Assembly: GCA_035566015.1 (NCBI GenBank)
Contig: DATMRS010000005.1
Location: 183,076-247,075 of the forward strand
Length of the DNA stretch: 64,000 nucleotides
Origin: DATMRS01 sp035566015
Lineage (GTDB): Bacteria; Pseudomonadota; Alphaproteobacteria; Sphingomonadales; Sphingomonadaceae
Direction: 5' to 3'
Part shown: positions 49,084 through 56,715 of the stretch, piece by piece
Position numbering within the stretch: the stretch's first letter is position 1
Layout: each line of letters starts with the position of its first letter
Notes under the pieces: generated by a model
The model's database searches: none
Told to the model about the DNA's origin: nothing
Seen by the model: only the letters and a program-made list of their open reading frames with translations
Position numbers and translations under genes: made by a program

Positions 49084-49120
49084 TTCCGTATTTCGGAATT
49101 ATGTTTCCGTAATTCGGAAA
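49083..49120. promoter_or_regulatory. Tandem palindromes behind the IclR gene: likely IclR operator
   Basis: Site 1 is ATTCCG-TATTT-CGGAAT (49083-49099). Site 2 is TTTCCG-TAATT-CGGAAA (49104-49120). Both share TTCCG-N5-CGGAA, and their centres are 21 bases apart, two helical turns, so dimers can bind the same face. A TTGACT hexamer at 49126-49131 follows at once and could be the -35 box of the dioxygenase promoter. The dyad type and location fit an IclR operator. Confidence 0.65.
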
Positions 49121-49207
49121 GTGGATTGACTCGGCGGCCCGGTACGATAGCCTCTCCCGCGATCCGGAGTGGCGCGCGCCATTCCCAGCAACGCAAGGAG
49201 AGCGAGC

Positions 49208-50161
49208 ATGGCCACGATCGTTCGGCCGCCGGAAAGCGAAACGGACTCCCAGGGTGTGATCGTCGCGGGCCGGCCGATGCCGGTTTTCCGCCGCATCGGC
49301 GTCGAGCCGATCTCGGGCGCCTGCGGATGCGAGATCACGGGCGTCGACCTTTCGCAGCCGCTCGACGAGGAAACGCTCGCCGAGGTGATGAAGGCGTTCG
49401 AGCATTTCCTGGTGATCCTGTTTCGCGACCAGAAGCTCACGCCCGAACAGCACAAGGCCTTTTCGCGGTATTTCGGCCCGATCACCGAATTGCCGCAGGC
49501 GCCGACCTATGGCGAGCATCAGGACATGCAGGAGGTTCGCCGCGAGGCGCACGAGCCCGAAAATGTCGTGCCCTCGTTCGAGCATTTCCACACCGACAGC
49601 CCGTTTCTGGAGCGGCCGCCGCTCTGCGTGGTGATGCGGGCATTGGATGTGCCGCATTATGGCGGCGATACCGCCTTTTCGAACGCCTATCTTGTCTATG
49701 AGGGCCTGTCGGACGGGATGAAGGAACTGCTCGACGGGCTTCAGGTCGTCTATTCGGGCAAGGATATCTGGTCGAGGAATGAGAAGCTTCCGCCCGAAAA
49801 GCGGCTCCGGCTGCGCGACGGGCACAGCTTCAAGGAAGAAGAGCTGGAGAATATCCATCCGGCGGTGCGCGTCCATCCGGTGACGGGGCGCAAGGCGCTG
49901 TTCGCCACCACCGCGTATTTCAAGCGCTTCGTCGGCTGGAACGAGGCGGAAAGCCGCGCCCTGCTCAACTATCTTCAGAGCCTTGCCCAGCATCTCCATT
50001 ATCATTGCCGGGTGAAATGGAAGAAGGATACGCTGATCGTCTGGGACAACCGTTTCCTGTTGCACCGGGGCATCCATGATTTCCAATATGAGCGACGGCA
50101 CCTGATTCGGACGACCGTGATGGGCGAGCGGCCTTTGGGCGTGAAGGATCTGCCGCGCTGA
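49208..50161 (+). CDS. TauD/TfdA-family Fe(II)/2-oxoglutarate dioxygenase
   Basis: 317 residues. Iron triad H128-x-D130 in EHFHTDSPF and H286 in FLLHRGIHDF; the C-terminal Arg for 2-oxoglutarate is R301 in LIRTTVM. The N-terminal GACGCEITGVDLSQPLDE is the usual TauD/TfdA opening. The chosen ATG has GGAGAGCGA 7-8 bases upstream. An MFS carrier gene starts 31 bases behind its stop. Together with the preceding IclR gene and operator this is a compact regulated uptake-and-attack unit. If the enzyme is an ether-cleaving type, glyoxylate or pyruvate would be released; the neighbouring malate synthase G fits the first case. Confidence 0.9.
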   Translation: MATIVRPPESETDSQGVIVAGRPMPVFRRIGVEPISGACGCEITGVDLSQPLDEETLAEVMKAFEHFLVILFRDQKLTPEQHKAFSRYFGPITELPQAPTYGEHQDMQEVRREAHEPENVVPSFEHFHTDSPFLERPPLCVVMRALDVPHYGGDTAFSNAYLVYEGLSDGMKELLDGLQVVYSGKDIWSRNEKLPPEKRLRLRDGHSFKEEELENIHPAVRVHPVTGRKALFATTAYFKRFVGWNEAESRALLNYLQSLAQHLHYHCRVKWKKDTLIVWDNRFLLHRGIHDFQYERRHLIRTTVMGERPLGVKDLPR

Positions 50162-50192
50162 TCGGCGCACAAGACTGAAGAGGCGGAGGGGA

Positions 50193-51503
50193 ATGGCGAG
50201 CGTGTCCGAAATCGAGGCGGCCGCCGCGCCGGCCCCTTCGCGCGACTGGACGGTCGCCGCCTCCTACAGCCTCGGCTTCCTGACGCTGATCTCCGCCTGC
50301 AACTATCTCGACCGCTCGCTGCTCGGCCTCGCGCTGCCCGCGATCAAGGCGGAGATGCATGTCTCCGATACCGCGCTGGGCCTTGTCTCGGGGCTCGCTT
50401 TCCTGCTCTTCTATTCGATCCTCGGCGTGCCGATCGCATGGGCGGCGGATCGCTGGAGCCGGCGCAACATCATCGCGATCGGCTTCGCCTTCTGGAGCCT
50501 GATGACGATGGCGACGGGCTGGGTGAGCAATATCTGGCAACTCGCGCTCGCCCGGTTCCTGATGGGCGCGGGCGAGGCGAGCGGGCTGGCGCCCTCCAAC
50601 TCGATGATATCGGACCTGTTCCGGATCGAGCGGCGGCCGCTTGCGCTGTCGATCTTCGGCACCGCCGTCTCGATCTCTGGCATCCTCTTCTTCCCCGCGC
50701 TCGGCTGGATCGGCCAGGCTTACGGCTGGCGGCAGATGTTTTTCGTCGCCGGCCTGCCGGGCGTCGCGCTGGCGCTGCTCTTCGTCATCACCGTGCGCGA
50801 GCCGAAGCGCGGCGCGGCCGAACGGCGCGGGTCGGCCCATGCCGAACGGGCGGGGCTGGGGGAAACCCTGGCGTTCCTGCTGCGATCGCGCGCTTATCTG
50901 GCGATGGTGGCGGGCGCCACCTTCATGGGCCTCAACGTGTTCGCGGCGGGGGTGTGGATCCCGAGCTTTCTCGAACGGGTGCATGGGCTGAACATCGCCG
51001 AGGTCGCCTCGGTCGTCGGGCCGATGCGCGGCATTTTCGGCGCGGCGGGCGTCATACTCGGCGGGCTGGCGATCGACCGCCTCGGCCGGCGCGCGGCGCA
51101 TTGGCGGATCAGCCTGCCGGCCATCGCCTGCCTGCTCACCGGGCCGGTCGAGCTGGTCTTCCTGCTGGTGGACGCCAAGCCGGTCTGGCTGGCCGCCTTC
51201 GCCGCGAGCAGCTTCCTGACGCTGGTGCATCAAGGGCCGATCTTCGCGGCGGTGATGAGCGTCGCGCGCGTCAGGATGCGGGCGGTGGCGGTGTCGGTGC
51301 TGCTCTTCTGCTCGGCATTGCTGGGGCAGGCGGCGGGGCCGCTGCTCGTCGGCATGGCGAATGACTGGCTGGCGCCGACGCTGGGCGATACGGCGATACG
51401 CTATTCGCTGCTCATCATCGCCTTCACCGCGACGATGGGCGGGCTGATGTTCTGGATCGCCGGCCGCTTCATCGAGGCGGACGCGGCGCGCGCGGCGGAA
51501 TAG
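50193..51503 (+). CDS. MFS transporter
   Basis: 436 residues with about 12 helices, N-terminal MASVSEIEAAAAPAPSRDW and the loop motif VPIAWAADRWSRRNIIAIG. It resembles the spinster-like carrier at 21422-22759 and the one at 1141-2505. GGAGGGG immediately before the ATG is a good ribosome site. It is the second gene of a unit with the TauD-type dioxygenase, so it is probably the inner-membrane importer of that enzyme's substrate. It converges with the next MFS gene, with only 4 bases between stop codons. Confidence 0.88.
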   Translation: MASVSEIEAAAAPAPSRDWTVAASYSLGFLTLISACNYLDRSLLGLALPAIKAEMHVSDTALGLVSGLAFLLFYSILGVPIAWAADRWSRRNIIAIGFAFWSLMTMATGWVSNIWQLALARFLMGAGEASGLAPSNSMISDLFRIERRPLALSIFGTAVSISGILFFPALGWIGQAYGWRQMFFVAGLPGVALALLFVITVREPKRGAAERRGSAHAERAGLGETLAFLLRSRAYLAMVAGATFMGLNVFAAGVWIPSFLERVHGLNIAEVASVVGPMRGIFGAAGVILGGLAIDRLGRRAAHWRISLPAIACLLTGPVELVFLLVDAKPVWLAAFAASSFLTLVHQGPIFAAVMSVARVRMRAVAVSVLLFCSALLGQAAGPLLVGMANDWLAPTLGDTAIRYSLLIIAFTATMGGLMFWIAGRFIEADAARAAE

Positions 51504-51507
51504 TCGC

Positions 51508-52950
51508 TCACTCCCAGGACAGCGGCCGCGCGACGCTTTCGAGCGGCTGGCGCTCGCTGGCTATGCCGAAGCGCCACGCCGCCACCGCCGCCAGCGCCAT
51601 CAGCGCCGAGGCGAGCAGATAGCCGGCGAGGACCTGATCGCGCGATCCGCTTTCGATCAGCAGGCCGAACAGCCAGGGCGCGACCACGCCGCCCAGCCCC
51701 GTGCCCAGCGCATAGAAGATCGCGATCGTCAGCGCCCTGATCTCCAGCGGGAAACATTCGGCGACCGTCAGATAGGCGGCCGAAGCGGCGGCGGAGGCGA
51801 AGAAGAAGGTGCCGCTCCAGCACAGGGTCTGCGTCGTCGCGTCGAGCAGGCCCTCGCGGAACAGCAGCCCGGTGATCGTCAGCAGCGCGGCCGAGACGCC
51901 ATAGGTGAGGACGATCATCGGCCGCCGCCCGACCGTGTCAAACAGGCGGCCGAGCAATAGCGGGCCGAGCACATTGCCGAGCGCGAAGGGCAGCACATAC
52001 CAGCCTACGCCCTCGGCCGGGACGCCGTAAAAGTCGGTCAGCATCATCGCGTAGGTGAAGAAGATGGCGTTGTAGAAGAAAGCCTGCGCCGCCATCAGGC
52101 AAAGGCCGAGCGCGGCGCGGCGCGGATAGACGCGAAAGATGGTGTGGAACACCGCGTTGAGCGGCGTCGCCCGCCGCGCGCGCAGCCGCGCGGTCCGGGT
52201 CACGGGTTCGAGCGTGTGGCCCTGCCGGACGAGGCGCGCCTCGATCGCCGTCACGATCGCGTCGGCCTCCTCGGGCCGGCCATGGGTGACGAGCCAGCGC
52301 GGGCTTTCGGGCAGGAAGCGGCGCAGGAACAGGATGACGAGCCCGATCACCGCGCCGCCGAAGAAAGCCAGGCGCCAGCCGAGATCGGGCGCGAACAGGC
52401 GCGGATCGAGCAGGAGGATCGAGCCGCCGCCCGCCAGCGCCGCGCCGACCCAGAAGCTGCCGTTGATGACAAGATCGGTCCAGCCGCGCCGGCGCGCGGG
52501 TATCAGCTCCTGAATCGCCGAGTTGATCGCGCTATATTCGCCGCCGATCCCCGCGCCCGTCAGGAAGCGCATCAGCGCGAAGCTCGGCAGGTCCCAGGTG
52601 AAGGCGGTGCCCGCCGTCGCCGTCAGATAGAGGAGCAAGGTGAGGCTGAAGAGCCGCTTGCGCCCCAGCCGATCGGTCAGCCAGCCGAAGAAGAGCGCGC
52701 CCGCCACCGCGCCGGCAAGATAGGCGCTGTTCGCAAAACCGACATCGGCGGCGGAGAAGCCGAGCGCGGGGCTTTCGCGGAGCGCGCCGGCCACTGATCC
52801 CGCCAGCGTCACTTCCAGCCCGTCGAGAATCCAGGTGATGCCGAGCGCGACGACGACCAGCCAATGAAACCGGCTCCACGGCAGCCGGTCGAGGCGGGCG
52901 GGAACATCGGTCGTCACAAGGCGGCCGTCCGGCTCGTGCGTGCGCGTCAT
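51508..52950 (-). CDS. MFS transporter, sugar-porter/aromatic-acid:H+ symporter-like
   Basis: 480 residues with the N-terminal MFS signature GWLTDRLGRKRLF and the PESPRWL motif (RFLPESPRWLVTHGR) of the sugar porter/AAHS-type carriers, followed by a large central loop and a second GRRPM-type motif (LFDTVGRRPMIV). Carriers of this type include PcaK and MhpT, which import aromatic acids. It has no strong ribosome site before the ATG. It stands alone, convergent with the preceding MFS gene. Substrate unknown; a benzoate- or hydroxycinnamate-type acid is plausible. Confidence 0.87.
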   Translation of the reverse strand: MTRTHEPDGRLVTTDVPARLDRLPWSRFHWLVVVALGITWILDGLEVTLAGSVAGALRESPALGFSAADVGFANSAYLAGAVAGALFFGWLTDRLGRKRLFSLTLLLYLTATAGTAFTWDLPSFALMRFLTGAGIGGEYSAINSAIQELIPARRRGWTDLVINGSFWVGAALAGGGSILLLDPRLFAPDLGWRLAFFGGAVIGLVILFLRRFLPESPRWLVTHGRPEEADAIVTAIEARLVRQGHTLEPVTRTARLRARRATPLNAVFHTIFRVYPRRAALGLCLMAAQAFFYNAIFFTYAMMLTDFYGVPAEGVGWYVLPFALGNVLGPLLLGRLFDTVGRRPMIVLTYGVSAALLTITGLLFREGLLDATTQTLCWSGTFFFASAAASAAYLTVAECFPLEIRALTIAIFYALGTGLGGVVAPWLFGLLIESGSRDQVLAGYLLASALMALAAVAAWRFGIASERQPLESVARPLSWE

Positions 52951-53009
52951 TGCGGGCGAGCCTAGCCAAGCCCCGCCCGTCGATCAAATCCGGGCGGTGG
53001 CGGTGTGGC

Positions 53010-53444
53010 TCAGTGGGCCTCGCGCACCAGTTCCATGCGGTGAAGGCCGCCGTCGCGCAGGCGCAGGATCATCGTCAGCAGCGCCGCGAAGGCGGGGTCC
53101 GCCGCCTCTTCCTCGACGAGCAGGCGCAGCGTCGCTTCGGCCCGTTTCGGCGCCTCGATCGCGTCATGGCAGAGCTGGAGCAGCACCGCCTCATCGTCGC
53201 CGATCAGCGCATGGGCGAGCGGCGCGAAGGCGATCCTGTCGAGCGCGCGGTGGTTCAGCTCGATCATGAGCGCATGGAGATGCGGCAGAGCGGGCAGCAC
53301 CGCATGGCGCGCGAACGCGGGGGCGAGCATGCCGGGCGGGCAGTTGCCGATGCTCACCGCATGAATCCAGCCGCGCATCGCCCACAGCAGGAAGCGCCCT
53401 CCCGCGCCGAGGGCGCTCACCGGGCGGTCTAGGAACTCATACAC
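53010..53444 (-). CDS. Hypothetical helical protein
   Basis: 144 residues, unrecognised. The GTG at 53444 is preferred because GAGAGGAGA lies 6 bases upstream. The protein looks all-helical, with an early Gly/Trp-rich segment (LGAGGRFLLWAMRGWIHAVS), a Cys in IGNCPPGMLA and an acidic C-terminal part (LVEEEAADPAFAALL). Neither HTH nor catalytic motif is seen. A pair of TGCGA-N5-TCGCA palindromes lies just upstream, between it and the divergent SnoaL-like gene, so both may share one regulator. Confidence 0.65.
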   Translation of the reverse strand: MYEFLDRPVSALGAGGRFLLWAMRGWIHAVSIGNCPPGMLAPAFARHAVLPALPHLHALMIELNHRALDRIAFAPLAHALIGDDEAVLLQLCHDAIEAPKRAEATLRLLVEEEAADPAFAALLTMILRLRDGGLHRMELVREAH

Positions 53445-53460
53445 CGATCGTCTCCTCTCT

Positions 53461-53530
53461 TGCGAACGATTCGCAGAAAAGCGCAACGCGCGGCCGGGGT
53501 CAACTTATTTGCGAGCCATTCGCAAATAAG
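53461..53530. promoter_or_regulatory. Two related palindromes between divergent genes
   Basis: Site A, 53461-53475, is TGCGA-ACGAT-TCGCA. Site B, 53504-53530, has perfect 11-bp arms (CTTATTTGCGA) around GCCAT and contains the same core TGCGA-N5-TCGCA. Centres are 49 bases apart. No regulator gene is adjacent, so a distant TetR- or Fur-like protein is possible. They fall between the start codons at 53444 and 53637. Confidence 0.55.
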
Positions 53531-53636
53531 CGTTGCGTGAAATCGATGCGCTTTGAGCGATGTCGCCGCTTCCCGCGCATGGCATAAGCGAGGCACAAAT
53601 CCGGCGATCCGACGCCGGCGTACAGGAGAGAGAGGC

Positions 53637-54251
53637 ATGAACCCGTTCGAAAAGGCCGTCTATGATTGCATGCTGCCCACGCAGCGGCTGCTCGACCGGA
53701 CGACCAACCCGCTCCATCGCGCGATCCTGCTCAATTTCTGGCGGCACGTGCATCTGGAGGGCGCGGGCGATTATGAGAAGATCGTCGCGCCCGACATGAT
53801 GGTCGATCATCCGGTCTATCGCGTCTCGTGGGGCGCGAACCCGACGGTGGTGGACGGCAAGGCGGCGGTGCTCGCTTTCTACAACAGCGTCGGCGAAGCG
53901 GTGCTGTGGCATTCGGACGATCGGCTGGCCGTCAACGACTGGGGCGTTTGCGACGAGATCACCTTCCACCAGCTTGCGCCGGGATCGGACCTCGCCGCGA
54001 TCGGCTATGCCGTCGACAAGCCCGATGCGCTCTATCATGTTTCGAGCCGGCAGGCGTTCATCTGGCCCTATGACGATCAGGCGCGCCTCGCCGGCGAGCA
54101 TCTCTACGAGGACAAGACGAGCCTCAAGATCGAGGAGGTCGACCGGGCGCACGCGATCACGCCCGCGCGGGTGCGCGAAATCCATCGCGAGCAGCTCGCG
54201 AAACTGGAGGCCGAACGGGGCGATCGCTACTGGGTGCTCGGGCGCGCCTGA
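53637..54251 (+). CDS. SnoaL-like/NTF2-fold protein
   Basis: 204 residues beginning MNPFEKAVYDCMLPTQRLLD; the ATG follows a GGAGAGAGAGG site, and an in-frame upstream extension is rejected for lack of one. The core (about 25-170) has VAPDMMVDHPVYRVSWGANP, then VVDGKAAVLAFYNSVGEAV and an acidic-aromatic strand, which fit a SnoaL-like fold, though less clearly than the other family members here. It is divergent from the hypothetical 53010 gene across two palindromes. Function unknown. Confidence 0.7.
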   Translation: MNPFEKAVYDCMLPTQRLLDRTTNPLHRAILLNFWRHVHLEGAGDYEKIVAPDMMVDHPVYRVSWGANPTVVDGKAAVLAFYNSVGEAVLWHSDDRLAVNDWGVCDEITFHQLAPGSDLAAIGYAVDKPDALYHVSSRQAFIWPYDDQARLAGEHLYEDKTSLKIEEVDRAHAITPARVREIHREQLAKLEAERGDRYWVLGRA

Positions 54252-54330
54252 TCGCGCAACTTTCGGGCGGCGGGGGACATAAGCGGGTCCCCACGGGTTG
54301 TCTGGATTCGAACGGATTCAGGAGACGGTG

Positions 54331-54951
54331 ATGCTCGAACATGTTCCCGCGTGGCTGGGCGCGTTGATGCGGAATGTCCGCGCCGGCCATTCCCGGCTGG
54401 CGATCGTCGATCCCGCGCTCGCGCTGCGATCCGCGATGATCCCGCTGTCTAGCCCGGCCTTCGCCGATGCGGGGCGGCTGCCCATGCGCTTCACCGCCGA
54501 CGGGGAGGGCGTGTCGCCGCCGCTCGTCTGGGGCGACGTCCCCGCGGGCACGCGCAGCCTGGCGCTGATCGTCGAGGACCCCGACGCGCCGGCGCTCAAC
54601 CCGCTGGTGCATGCGATCGTCTGGGATATTCCGCCCGAGACGCGCCGGATCGAGGAAGGCGCCATCCTCGCCGACGGCCCGCGCGTGCCGGGCGGGCAGG
54701 ATGTCGGGCGCAACAGCTATCTGGGCGAAGGCTGGCTGCCGCCCGATCCGCCGCGCGGCCATGGCAGCCATGATTATGTGTTCCAGATCTTCGCGCTGTC
54801 GGGCGCGTCCGACCCGGGCGAGACGCCCGGCCGATCGGGCATGGTCAAAGCGATGGCGGGCAAGGTGCTGGGCGCGGGCCTGCTCGTCGGCACCTATTCG
54901 CGCGACGAGGTGGCGCCGGTGGGCGGCGAGGGCAATCCCATCCCGGCCTGA
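54331..54951 (+). CDS. YbhB/YbcL-family (PEBP-like) protein
   Basis: 206 residues with a PEBP fold: signature DPDAPALNPLVHAIVWDIP (about residues 88-106), then GRNSYLGEGWLPPDPPRGHG with the conserved Pro-Pro-x-x-His-Gly loop, and YVFQIFALSG. Members bind phosphate-containing ligands; in bacteria the role is poorly defined. AGGAGACGG stands before the chosen ATG. It is not clearly part of the catabolic genes. The N-terminal 35 residues before the core are unusual and may be an amphipathic lead. Confidence 0.85.
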   Translation: MLEHVPAWLGALMRNVRAGHSRLAIVDPALALRSAMIPLSSPAFADAGRLPMRFTADGEGVSPPLVWGDVPAGTRSLALIVEDPDAPALNPLVHAIVWDIPPETRRIEEGAILADGPRVPGGQDVGRNSYLGEGWLPPDPPRGHGSHDYVFQIFALSGASDPGETPGRSGMVKAMAGKVLGAGLLVGTYSRDEVAPVGGEGNPIPA

Positions 54952-55051
54952 CGCCCGCAACGATCATTGATGAAGAACGTTCAAGCTCCATCCGATGCGC
55001 CCCACAGGCGCGTCAAGCCCTTGTTCGAACAGCAAAACAGGTGACAGGGAA

Positions 55052-55426
<375 letters not shown>

Positions 55427-55471
55427 ACGACGGCGGAAGGTGATCCGGGGCGATCGGATCGCTATCCGTGT

Positions 55472-55497
55472 ATTTCCGGCTTTCGCCGGAATGACGG
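55472..55497. repeat. REP-like hairpin
   Basis: TTCCGGC-TTTC-GCCGGAA, then TGACGGAGG. The same TTCCGGC-TTTC-GCCGGAA-TGACG unit is at 63811-63835. It is in the 114-base gap between converging genes. Such short palindromic repeats occur in many copies in sphingomonad genomes, as far as I know. Confidence 0.7.
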
Positions 55498-55540
55498 AGG
55501 AAAGGGCCGCGGGTGGGGGGGGCGCCGAATGACGATCAGG

Positions 55541-56515
55541 CTAGTGCGTCGATACCGTCTGCGCGTTGCGCCATTGCGAGGGGGATTGGCCGTAGCGGCG
55601 CTTGAAGGCGCGGGTGAAGTGGGCGCTGTCCTCGAAACCGTTGGCGAAGGCGATCTGCGAAGCGGTCGAGGAGGCGCGGAGCGGGTCGCGCAGGTCGGCG
55701 GCCGCCTGTTCCAGCCGGCGATTCCATATCTGGCCGGTGATCGAGGTGCCGACCGTTTCGCGCATGAGCTGATCGAGCCGCCGCCGGCTTATCTGCTGTG
55801 ACTGGGCGACCTGCTCGGCATTGAGGCCGGCGAGGGCGAAATTGAGCTCGATATAAGTGATCGCCGCGCGCACGCGCCAATGGAGCGCTTCGCCCGCTTC
55901 GGAAGCGCGCGTCTCCGCCGCGCCGAGCATGTGGATGATCGCGCTGAGCGCCGCCAGCCGCCGATCCTCGCGCATGTAAGGCGCGGTCGCCAGCATCGCG
56001 GCGAGCGTGTCGCCGAGCAATGCGGTGCCGGCGTCGTTCGCGTGCAGCAGCGAGGCGGTATGATGCTCCAGATGCGGATTGCGGCCGAGCACGACGGGTC
56101 GAGGCATCCGCAGGAAAGCGAGCCGGCTCGTCTCATGCCCTTCGAGCCGGAAGGCCAGCCGCTCGTCGAGCAGGCAGATGTCTCCCGCGCCGAGCGTGCA
56201 GCGCCGCTCCTTCTGCGCGAGTGCGGTGAGCCCTTCGAGCTGCATGACCAGCGTGAAGCAGGGATCGGTCACGCCGTGGCCCGCGAAGGGCGAATAGTTG
56301 ACGACGACCGGGGAGGACTGGATCGTCCAGAGCGAGCCGGTGCCCATCCAGACATGGCGGATATTGCCCTGCATCGGTGTCGACACCGCGCGGCTGACCG
56401 ACAGGCCGGGGAACAATGAGAGCGCCGCGCCGGACCAGGTCTTATCCCGCTCGTCTTCCGCCACCGTGCTCAGGTCGAGCAGCGCGGGCATGCGTTCAAA
56501 GGACCGGGCTTCCAT
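55541..56515 (-). CDS. AraC-family transcriptional regulator
   Basis: 324 residues. The C-terminal third has two helix-turn-helix units (about 225-320: SQQISRRRLDQLMRETVGT, then TASQIAFANGFEDSAHFTRA and the final KRRYGQSPSQWR). The N-terminal AraC-binding-like half is of the AraC_binding_2 type (GGARLNxxP-like MQLEGLTALAQKERR). ATG 56515 is used; a TTG nine bases upstream is possible. It is divergent from the PQQ alcohol dehydrogenase gene, 200 bases away, and so probably activates that gene and the carotenoid oxygenase and GMC genes that follow. The short palindromes in the gap are not clear enough to call. Confidence 0.88.
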   Translation of the reverse strand: MEARSFERMPALLDLSTVAEDERDKTWSGAALSLFPGLSVSRAVSTPMQGNIRHVWMGTGSLWTIQSSPVVVNYSPFAGHGVTDPCFTLVMQLEGLTALAQKERRCTLGAGDICLLDERLAFRLEGHETSRLAFLRMPRPVVLGRNPHLEHHTASLLHANDAGTALLGDTLAAMLATAPYMREDRRLAALSAIIHMLGAAETRASEAGEALHWRVRAAITYIELNFALAGLNAEQVAQSQQISRRRLDQLMRETVGTSITGQIWNRRLEQAAADLRDPLRASSTASQIAFANGFEDSAHFTRAFKRRYGQSPSQWRNAQTVSTH

Positions 56516-56715
56516 CTCCGACAAGTCGATACTCTATAATTCAGGCATCTTCGGATCGTTGAACTATAGAAGGTTTCCAGATGGCGCAAGGCCGTTCCCG
56601 GAAAGCTGCCCCGCCCCCGGTTCCACCCCCGGCAAGTGGAACTTCCATGCGGGTCAAAGACGGCCGGCGCAACAACGCATAGTTTCCTAACAAGTTTGAA
56701 GGGGGACTCTCCTGC

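Noticed and set aside
53010..53444. TetR-type regulator acting on the nearby palindromes
   Set aside because: No helix-turn-helix is visible in the protein, and its length and composition do not fit.
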